Shown here piece by piece: positions 52,298 to 57,882 of a DNA stretch of 57,882 nt. The stretch spans positions 1-57,882 of the forward strand of contig CACZNC010000014.1 of the NCBI GenBank assembly GCA_902782445.1. The letters are read 5' to 3'. Below the pieces are notes generated by a model that had not been told where the DNA came from, did not search any database, and saw only the letters and a program-made list of their open reading frames with translations. This DNA is from an uncultured Ruminococcus sp. GTDB taxonomy: Bacteria; Bacillota; Clostridia; Oscillospirales; CAG-272. Both the position numbers and the translations under genes were made by a program. Within the stretch, counting starts at the first letter, position 1. Every line of letters starts with the position of its first letter.

Positions 52298-52431
52298 GAA
52301 TCGGATGCGCATAAAAGCCGGGAAGGTTTTCGCCCGCCCTATCTCCCCGGCAAAGGAGAGAAGACCGGAGACGGGATTTTGATCTTCCAATCGCATACGG
52401 AATCGGCAAAAGCCTGGAAAGGAACCGACAA

Positions 52432-52725
52432 ATGGTCAGACACATCATCCTCTGGAAACTGAAAGAGAATTTCACCGAAGAAGAAAAATCGGCTGCAAGG
52501 GCTGAGGCGAAGCGGCGTCTCGAAAGCCTGAACGGCCGGATCGAAGGACTCGTCGAGCTGAAAGTCGTCACGGACCGCCTGCCCACTTCCACCGCGGACA
52601 TGATGCTCGATTCGACCTTTACCGACGCGGACGCCCTCGCCGGGTATCAGAAGAATCCCCTGCACCTCGAGGCGGCGGGATTCGTCCGGTCCGTCGTCGA
52701 AACGCGGCTCTGCCTGGACTTCTGA
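52432..52725 (+). CDS. Dabb (stress-responsive A/B barrel) protein
   Basis: The 97-residue protein is a single dimeric alpha-beta barrel domain, recognised by the opening MVRHIILWKLKENFTEEEK and the central GLVELKVVTDRLPTSTADMM with DADALAGYQKNPLHLEAAGF. Members have no common reaction. The ribosome site GGAAAGGAA lies about 7 nt before the ATG. The U32 gene starts two bases after its stop, so the two are co-translated. Confidence 0.88.
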   Translation: MVRHIILWKLKENFTEEEKSAARAEAKRRLESLNGRIEGLVELKVVTDRLPTSTADMMLDSTFTDADALAGYQKNPLHLEAAGFVRSVVETRLCLDF

Positions 52726-52726
52726 G

Positions 52727-54034
52727 ATGGCACAGAGAAGAAAAGCCGAACTGCTCTCCCCCGCCGGAGACTGGAGCAAACTCCGGTCCGCGGTGCTCTA
52801 CGGGGCGGACGCGGTCTATCTCGCAGGGCGGCAGTTCGGCATGAGAGCGGCCTCCGCCAATTTCGACGGGGACGAGCTGATGGCGGCGGTCCGGTGGTGC
52901 CACGGACGGGGCGTCAGGGTCTATGTGACGGTGAACGTCATGCCCCACACCCCGGAATACCCGGAACTGAAACGCTATCTGCGCTTTCTGCGGGATGTGG
53001 GGACAGACGCCGTGATCGTCTCCGATATAGGAGTGGTGATGCTGCTGCGCGACGAGATCCCGGGGCTGGAATTCCACATCTCCACCCAGGCGAGCGCCGT
53101 CTCCGCTGAAGCGTGCGCCGCATGGCACCGGCTGGGAGCGAAGCGGGTGGTCCTCGCCCGGGAACTCACCCTCGACGAGATCCGGGAGATCCGGAAAAAC
53201 ATCCCCGAAGACCTGGAACTCGAATGCTTCGTCCACGGCGCGATGTGCGTGGCGTACAGCGGGCGGTGCCTGTTGTCCAACTACTTCACCGGGAGGGACG
53301 GGAATCACGGTCAGTGCGCCCAGTCCTGCCGCTGGCATTACCGTCCTGCGGATCCCGACGGCGTCCTTCGGCTCGATCTGCACGAAGAACTGCGGGAGGA
53401 GATCACCACCGCGGTCCGGGCCGAGGAGGAACCGAACGGGGAGACCTTCTTCATGAGCTCAAAGGACATGTGTATGCTCGAACATATCCCGGAGCTCGAG
53501 GAGGCAGGGATCTCCAGCTACAAGATCGAAGGCAGGGTCAAGAGCGCATATTACACCGCCGTGGTGACCAACGCCTACCGGATGGCCCTCGATACATACC
53601 GGAACGATCCGGAAAACTACCGCTTCGATCCCCTCTGGATGCGCGAGCTCTGTTCCGTCAGCCACCGGGAATACGGCACGGGATTCTATTTCTCGAAATC
53701 CTCCGAGGACGCGAATACCGTCACCCGGCACGGCTATCTGCGGGACAAGGCCTATCTCGCCGCGGCCGTGACCGATTCGGGGGAACCGGACGAAAACGGT
53801 CTGTACGACGCCGTCTTTTCCCAGAGAAACAAAATGAAAACCGGCGACTGCGCGGAGATCATCTCCCCGGGCCGGGTCGGGATCCCGTTCCGCGCGGATC
53901 CGATCCTCAGCAGGGCGGGGGATCCCATCGACTCCACGCCGCACCCCGGAATGTATTTCCGCCTGAAAGTCCCCTGTCCCGTAAGGAAGGGCGACATCGT
54001 CAGAGCCGGAGAGGAGGCTCGTTATGCTGATTGA
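52727..54034 (+). CDS. U32-family protein (TrhP/RlhA-like)
   Basis: The 435-residue protein has the U32 layout: an N-terminal TIM-barrel with KAELLSPAGDWSKLRSAVLYGADAVYL split over the first 35 residues, the signature ECFVHGAMCVAYSGRCLLSN followed by GRDGNHGQCAQSCRW with the cysteines that hold a 4Fe-4S cluster, and a C-terminal small beta domain. Characterised members hydroxylate tRNA or rRNA using prephenate; the older name is collagenase-like peptidase. Its stop overlaps the uppP start by 11 bp. Confidence 0.92.
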   Translation: MAQRRKAELLSPAGDWSKLRSAVLYGADAVYLAGRQFGMRAASANFDGDELMAAVRWCHGRGVRVYVTVNVMPHTPEYPELKRYLRFLRDVGTDAVIVSDIGVVMLLRDEIPGLEFHISTQASAVSAEACAAWHRLGAKRVVLARELTLDEIREIRKNIPEDLELECFVHGAMCVAYSGRCLLSNYFTGRDGNHGQCAQSCRWHYRPADPDGVLRLDLHEELREEITTAVRAEEEPNGETFFMSSKDMCMLEHIPELEEAGISSYKIEGRVKSAYYTAVVTNAYRMALDTYRNDPENYRFDPLWMRELCSVSHREYGTGFYFSKSSEDANTVTRHGYLRDKAYLAAAVTDSGEPDENGLYDAVFSQRNKMKTGDCAEIISPGRVGIPFRADPILSRAGDPIDSTPHPGMYFRLKVPCPVRKGDIVRAGEEARYAD

Positions 54035-54860
54035 AATCCTGAAAGCGTTTGTCATCGGTCTGGTGGAGGGGATCACGGAATGGCTTCCGATCTCCTCCTC
54101 CACCCACATCGAACTGGTTTCGGATCTGCTCAAAACGAATTACAGCCCGCAGTTCTTCGAGTTTTTCGAGGTCGTGATCCAGCTCGGCGCGATCCTTGCC
54201 GTGATCCTGCTCTACTGGAAGCGGCTCTGGCCCTGGGCGGACAAGACGCCGCTGCGCAAAAGGCGCACCTGGGGACTGTGGCTGAAGATCGTCATCGCCG
54301 CCCTCCCCGCCGCCGCGATCGGATTTCTGATCGACGACTGGCGCGAGGAGCACCTCAACAATTACATCGTCAAAGCCGCGGCCCTGATCGTCTACGGCGC
54401 GCTCTTCATCGTGATCGAGCGGATGCGGGCGAAAAAGGACGTCAAAAGCGGCTTCCGCGAGGCGGAGGATATCCCCGACAAGACCGCGCTCGGGATCGGA
54501 CTGTTCCAGCTTCTGTCCCTCGTCCCCGGGACCTCCCGTTCCGGCTCGACGATCCTCGGCGGCATGCTGCTCGGCGTGTCCCGCAAGGCTTCGGCGGAGT
54601 TCTCCTTCTTCCTCGCCATCCCCATGATGCTGGGGGCAAGCCTGCTCAAAGCCGCGAAATTCGTGGTCCGCGGACAGCTCGCCTTCACGGGTACGGAGAC
54701 CGCCGCCCTGATCGTGGCTCTCGTCACGGCCTTCGCGGTTTCGATGTTCGCCGTCCGCGCGCTGATCGGATTTATCCGCAGCCACAGCTTCGAGGCCTTC
54801 GGCTGGTACCGGATCGTCCTCGGCATCGTCGTGATCCTGTACGCGGTCCTTGCAAAATAA
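54024..54860 (+). CDS. uppP: Undecaprenyl-diphosphatase
   Basis: The 278-residue membrane protein has the two active-site motifs of UppP/BacA: EGITEWLPISSSTH (about 15-28) and PGTSRSGSTILGG (about 170-182), with about seven hydrophobic helices. It recycles the lipid carrier of cell-wall synthesis and gives bacitracin tolerance. It overlaps the U32 gene by 11 bp. A strong terminator follows at once. Confidence 0.96.
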   Translation: MLIEILKAFVIGLVEGITEWLPISSSTHIELVSDLLKTNYSPQFFEFFEVVIQLGAILAVILLYWKRLWPWADKTPLRKRRTWGLWLKIVIAALPAAAIGFLIDDWREEHLNNYIVKAAALIVYGALFIVIERMRAKKDVKSGFREAEDIPDKTALGIGLFQLLSLVPGTSRSGSTILGGMLLGVSRKASAEFSFFLAIPMMLGASLLKAAKFVVRGQLAFTGTETAALIVALVTAFAVSMFAVRALIGFIRSHSFEAFGWYRIVLGIVVILYAVLAK

Positions 54861-54871
54861 ACAGCGTAAAA

Positions 54872-54916
54872 AAGCGGAAGTTCATCGTCTTCGGTGAGCT
54901 CCCGCATTTTTCTTTT
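54872..54916 (+). terminator. Terminator after uppP
   Basis: GCGGAAGTTCATCG pairs with CGGTGAGCTCCCGC (several G-U pairs, one mismatch) around a four-base loop, then ATTTTTCTTTT. The upstream A-run suggests it may also act on the minus strand. Confidence 0.88.
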
Positions 54917-54920
54917 GGGG

Positions 54921-55148
54921 AAAACGCGGCTTCTTGAAATGAAGCCCTGCTGAACAAGTTCAGCGGCAAGAACTTCTGAAATGGATAGGAACAGGTCATA
55001 CCAATTGCGTACAGTCGAAACTTTGGCAAACCATTATAGCCATCCAACCTTATCAGAGTTATCATTCGTGAGCTCACAATCATAGATTGTTCGCACTCTA
55101 CGGAGAGCGATCAAAACCCATGAAGACAGCTTCAGAAGGAAAACAGCA
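54921..55148 (-). repeat. Interspersed repeat element, copy C (long form)
   Basis: Read on the minus strand, the start CTGTTTTCCTTCT, the GAAGCTGTCTTC hairpin, the block GTGAGCTCAC (55069-55078) and ATAACTCTG match copy B, then about 85 extra bases follow before GGCTTC-ATTTCAA-GAAGCC (54928-54946). The extra part has CTGAACTTGTTCAG, itself a hairpin, and matches copy A near GAAGTT-CTTGCC. So copy C looks like a fuller form and B an internally deleted one. It begins directly after the stop codon of the SDR gene. Confidence 0.75.
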
Positions 55149-55919
55149 TTACAGCTTCTGAATCGTCATGCCGCCGTCGACGCCGATGATTTGACCGGTC
55201 GTGTATCCGAGGGCGCCGTCCGCCAGAGCGAGGACCGTCCGGCCCACGTCCTCCGGCTGGCCGATTCGCGGGATGGGGCAGAGACCCTCGGCGATCAGGC
55301 GGTCGTATTTTTCGCGCACCCCCGCCGTCATGTCCGTGGCGATGATCCCCGGCCGCACCTCGTAGACCCGGATCCCGTACTCCGCGAGCCGGTCCGCGAA
55401 GAGAGTCGCCGCCATCGAAAGCCCCGCCTTCGAGATACAGTATTCCCCGCGGTTGACGCTGGACACCGACGCCGAGATCGAGGTGATGAACACGACGCAC
55501 CGGAAGCCCTCCGCCGGATCTGCGGCCATCTTCCGCGCGAAGGCCTGAGTGAGGAAGAACGCCCCCCGCAGATTGATCCCGAGGACCCGGTCGAAGCTCT
55601 CCTCCGTCATGTCGAAGAGATCCGCCCGCACCTTCGGGGCCACCCCGGCGTTGTTCACAAGCACGTCCACCGTCCCGAGGCCTTCGTATGCCTCCCCGAC
55701 GATACGCTCCCGGTCCCCGCTGGAGGAAATGTCTCCCTGCACGTAGAAGGATTCCGGCGACAGGGCGGTGAGTTCTCCGAGATATTCCGCGACGGCCTCT
55801 TTCGGTCTCGTGCCCACGGCGCAGACGGTATAGTCGTGCTCCGCGAGGGCGAGGGAGATCCCCCTTCCGATCCCGCGGGCCGCACCCGTCACCACCGCGC
55901 ACCGTTTTCCGTTTTTCAT
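55149..55919 (-). CDS. Short-chain dehydrogenase/reductase (FabG-like)
   Basis: The 256-residue protein is a classical SDR: the dinucleotide motif TGAARGIGRG (about 11-20), NNAGVAPKV, the catalytic serine in FITSISASVSSVN, Tyr and Lys in YCISKAG, and the C-terminal GVDGGMTI. These oxidise or reduce hydroxyl/keto groups with NAD(P). The start overlaps the stop of the GNAT gene by 4 bp. The OYE-type gene is upstream in the same direction, so the three form an operon for small-molecule redox work. The substrate is not evident; a sugar derivative is possible. Confidence 0.92.
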   Translation of the reverse strand: MKNGKRCAVVTGAARGIGRGISLALAEHDYTVCAVGTRPKEAVAEYLGELTALSPESFYVQGDISSSGDRERIVGEAYEGLGTVDVLVNNAGVAPKVRADLFDMTEESFDRVLGINLRGAFFLTQAFARKMAADPAEGFRCVVFITSISASVSSVNRGEYCISKAGLSMAATLFADRLAEYGIRVYEVRPGIIATDMTAGVREKYDRLIAEGLCPIPRIGQPEDVGRTVLALADGALGYTTGQIIGVDGGMTIQKL

Positions 55920-56365
55920 CGCTCATTCCTCCGCTGTGTATTCGTCCTGAGATCTTTCAAAAGAAACAGCTCCGCCGGCTGTTCGTGTCCGGGGACATCG
56001 AGGAGCAGGCATCCGCAGTCCCGGTATCCGAGCTTGCGGTAGAAATGCTGGGCCTCCTCGTCCGACTGGGTGGACACGAGAATAAAATCGTACCCCTGTC
56101 CCCGCATTTCGTCCTCCCAGAAGCCCATGATTGCCCTGCCGATCCCGCGCCCCCGCCGGTCTTCCCGGATATAGAGCAGATTGCAGAAGGGGACCGAGTC
56201 CCAGAAGAGGCCGTAACGCAAAAGCCCCGCGGGATCCCCGTCCTCGAGGGCGACAAACGCCTGCCCGTCCCGGATCTTGCGCGCGAATTCCGCGTCGGAG
56301 AGGTGCCCGTCGAGGCTTTTCCAGAATTCGCGGTCAGAAGGGCTTCCGTGCCGGATCTCAATCAT
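55916..56365 (-). CDS. GNAT-family N-acetyltransferase
   Basis: The 149-residue protein is a single GNAT domain with the acetyl-CoA loop DRRGRGIGRAIMGFWE (about 79-94) and motif B near SDEEAQHFYRKLGYRDCG. The substrate cannot be told. It lies 16 bp after the OYE-type gene and overlaps the SDR gene start (ATGA). Confidence 0.9.
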   Translation of the reverse strand: MIEIRHGSPSDREFWKSLDGHLSDAEFARKIRDGQAFVALEDGDPAGLLRYGLFWDSVPFCNLLYIREDRRGRGIGRAIMGFWEDEMRGQGYDFILVSTQSDEEAQHFYRKLGYRDCGCLLLDVPGHEQPAELFLLKDLRTNTQRRNER

Positions 56366-56381
56366 AACGCTCTCTCCCGCC

Positions 56382-57554
56382 TCATTTTCCGAGGACCTCT
56401 TTCAGCATGGGGAGATAGACTTCCCGGTCCCGGATCGGACAACCCGTCGCGTGCATTTTCCGCATGATGACGGTGCACATCGAGCAGGTGACGCAGACTT
56501 TCGAAGGATCCAGCGCGCCTTTTTTGAGGATGTCCCGGGCGAAATCCGGGTACGCGAAGGCCATCCGTCCGAAGCCTGCCGCGTCGGTGTGACCCGAGCC
56601 GATCTCCGCGGCCGCCGCGAACGGAGCGAACTGCCGTAAATAGCTGTACCCCGTGCCGATGAGGGCGATCTGGGGGACGGCCTTTTTCATGTGGGCCGCG
56701 GCATCCAAAAGACGCTTCACCCCCGCGAGCCTGGATTCCGGCGGATCGTAGCCCCCGTTGTCGTAGGGCCGGTTGACATGGGGATTGTAATAAGGGGAGC
56801 CGAGGGTCATGTCGCAGAGCCGCACCCCGCATTCCGCCATCAGCCGGTACAGGCGGTCGGGCTCCTCCCAGTCCGGCTTCGCGGGATCGTTCCGGTCCAT
56901 GCCGAAGCCCCAGGGGTACGGGATGCAGTCAAAGGCCCCGAAACGGGAGGCGATGACGAAATTCCGGTCCCCGTGGACTGCGGCGGCCCGGATCGAATCG
57001 AGGAAGAGGCGGGAGCGGTTTTCGAAGGATCCGCCGTATCTCCCCGGACGGTGATAGGCGGAGAGCAGTTCGGAGAAGAGATATTTGTGACAGCACTTCA
57101 CGTCCGCACCGTCGAATCCCGCTTCCTTCGCCAGAGCCGCGGCCTCGCCGAATTTCTCCGGGAGCGCGTCGAGGTATTCGTCCGTCACCACGGGCAGGGA
57201 AGGGTCGAGGGGCATTTTCTCATCCATCACCGGGTTGTGCATCGCGATGACGGGAGCGGGGACGTTCCGCGGCTTCGAAAACCGGCCGGAATGGGTGAGC
57301 TGGAGGATGATCGGCGCGCCGCCCGAAGCCTCGTGGGCAGTCTCCGCCATCCGCTTGAACCCGTCGAGGGTTTCCCGGCGGATCCAGAGCTGACCGCGGT
57401 TCGTGCGCCCGTCCTCCGTCACCGCCGTCGCCTCCGCCCAGACCAGCCCTGCGCCCCCCGAGGCCATCCGCCGGATCCGACGCAGGGTCAGTTCCCCGGG
57501 ACCTCCGTCCGGCAGGGAGTCGAAGCCCTCCATCGGGTGGACGGTGAGACGGTT
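56382..57554 (-). CDS. NADH:flavin oxidoreductase (old yellow enzyme family), 5'-truncated
   Basis: Homology begins at NRLTVHPMEGFDSLPDGGPG and continues with an FMN-binding TIM barrel (LVWAEATAV, LQLTHSGRFS, AGFDGADVKCCHKYLFSELL, YGGSFENRSRLFLDSIRAA) to a C-terminal cluster motif CVTCSMCTVIMRKMHATGC. This is the 2,4-dienoyl-CoA reductase branch without its second, NAD-binding half. The first 20-40 residues (start codon and PLxLxGLxLxNR strand) are missing: upstream of about 57554 the DNA is the tail of a different plus-strand gene. The frame is open to 57737, but that extension is antisense to the other tail and not real. Confidence 0.82.
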   Translation of the reverse strand, partial: NRLTVHPMEGFDSLPDGGPGELTLRRIRRMASGGAGLVWAEATAVTEDGRTNRGQLWIRRETLDGFKRMAETAHEASGGAPIILQLTHSGRFSKPRNVPAPVIAMHNPVMDEKMPLDPSLPVVTDEYLDALPEKFGEAAALAKEAGFDGADVKCCHKYLFSELLSAYHRPGRYGGSFENRSRLFLDSIRAAAVHGDRNFVIASRFGAFDCIPYPWGFGMDRNDPAKPDWEEPDRLYRLMAECGVRLCDMTLGSPYYNPHVNRPYDNGGYDPPESRLAGVKRLLDAAAHMKKAVPQIALIGTGYSYLRQFAPFAAAAEIGSGHTDAAGFGRMAFAYPDFARDILKKGALDPSKVCVTCSMCTVIMRKMHATGCPIRDREVYLPMLKEVLGK

Positions 57555-57722
57555 TACACCGGCAAGCTCCAGCCCGGCGAAACCATCGAGGGCATCACCC
57601 TTGATAAGCCCCTCGCGGCGGGCGACTACGAAGCCCTGGTGGTCATCACCGTCAAGGACGCGGCGGGCGAGACCATCATGACCACCCGCGTGCCCGTGAC
57701 CATGAGCGTGGCGGCGGAGTAA
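57555..57722 (+). pseudogene. 3' fragment of an Ig-like surface protein gene
   Basis: The fragment reads YTGKLQPGETIEGITLDKPL, then AAGDYEALVVITVKDAAGET, and ends at VTMSVAAE and a TAA stop. This looks like the last beta-sandwich repeat of a cell-surface or pilus-type protein of Firmicutes. Its 5' part is absent: the sequence changes near 57550 to the old yellow enzyme gene in the opposite orientation. Confidence 0.6.
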
Positions 57723-57836
57723 AGGCATTGTGCGCAACAGCCCTTCGCACAGGCTGCGGGGACAATCGCTTGCGAAGCCCGGAGGTCACATCTGAAAACA
57801 TGATGTTGCCCTGAATCGGAATGTACAGGTCCTTCG

Positions 57837-57881
57837 CTGCGCTCAGGATGACAGGCTCGGTCGTTGTCATCCTGAGCGCAG
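57837..57881. repeat. 17-bp inverted repeat at the window end
   Basis: CTGCGCTCAGGATGACA (57837-57853) and its exact inverse (57865-57881) enclose an 11-base loop. This kind of long GC-rich palindrome is a common dispersed intergenic repeat in gut Clostridia. It is the last thing in the window. Confidence 0.85.
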
Positions 57882-57882
57882 G

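Noticed and set aside
50882..52396. 504-codon minus-strand frame
   Set aside because: Antisense to RNase J; histidine- and aspartate-rich nonsense composition.
1..57882. CRISPR arrays, tRNA, rRNA and transposase genes
   Set aside because: No regularly spaced repeats, tRNA cloverleaf or rRNA sequence, and no transposase or integrase reading frame, was recognised.

Overview
The window is high-GC DNA (most lines look about 60-70% GC). It carries very clean Gram-positive-type expression signals: strong AGGAGG-like ribosome sites, TTGACA-N17-TATAAT promoters and U-tailed terminators. Gene content (RNase J, AbrB/SpoVT with a zinc ribbon, BlaI/M56 pair, BceAB-like ABC system, several lipobox solute-binding proteins, SLH-like motif, many plant-glycan enzymes) points to an uncultured, fibre-degrading Clostridia-type Firmicute, probably from a gut. 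This is inference; there is no rRNA in the window. Both window ends lie in repeat DNA, as expected for a metagenome contig broken at repeats.

Layout. (1) 1-2.9 kb: partial repeat element, then a minus-strand BlaI-type repressor and M56 sensor peptidase. (2) 3.1-6.6 kb: plus-strand operon of a QueG-like 4Fe-4S protein, a uroporphyrinogen-decarboxylase-fold (URO-D) methyltransferase and a CE15-type glucuronoyl esterase, behind a leader with a terminator-like hairpin. (3) 6.7-7.2 kb: remnant of a solute-binding protein gene, split by a 147-bp MITE-like element with a 3-bp target duplication. (4) 7.3-17.6 kb: GH78 rhamnosidase, GH28-like beta-helix enzyme, GH42-like enzyme, a frameshifted GH2 gene and a second URO-D protein. 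(5) 17.7-22.9 kb: response regulator, histidine kinase and two-gene ABC exporter, with a direct-repeat operator before the ABC genes. (6) 23-31 kb: orphan solute-binding lipoproteins, a 987-aa glycosidase-like protein and a third URO-D protein. (7) 31-41.9 kb: PocR/AraC regulator followed by a run of glycosidase-like genes (two unrecognised, GH95-like, GH43-CBM-FN3, and a truncated GH95-like one). (8) 41.9-45.2 kb: an AT-richer three-gene module (solute-binding protein, acetylesterase, phosphoesterase) whose insertion has cut off the 3' ends of both neighbours. (9) 45.2-47 kb: truncated solute-binding protein and a fourth URO-D gene. (10) 47.8-55 kb: ordinary chromosomal genes (XRE regulator, AbrB, RNase J, Dabb, U32, UppP). 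(11) 54.9-57.9 kb: third copy of the repeat element, SDR/GNAT/old-yellow-enzyme operon, and a rearranged contig end.

How it fits together. The accessory region looks like a set of glycan-use loci for rhamnose-, fucose-, galacturonate-, arabinose/xylose- and glucuronate-containing plant material. Each locus tends to pair glycosidases with an orphan lipoprotein binding protein and a URO-D-fold protein. No ABC sugar permease and no corrinoid protein is present. The four URO-D paralogues differ at the metal-binding positions of the MtaA-type methyltransferases, so they probably do not share one reaction. The best candidate for an undescribed system is the URO-D/QueG-like/CE15 association, which could act on O-methylated sugars such as 4-O-methylglucuronate; this is a hypothesis only.
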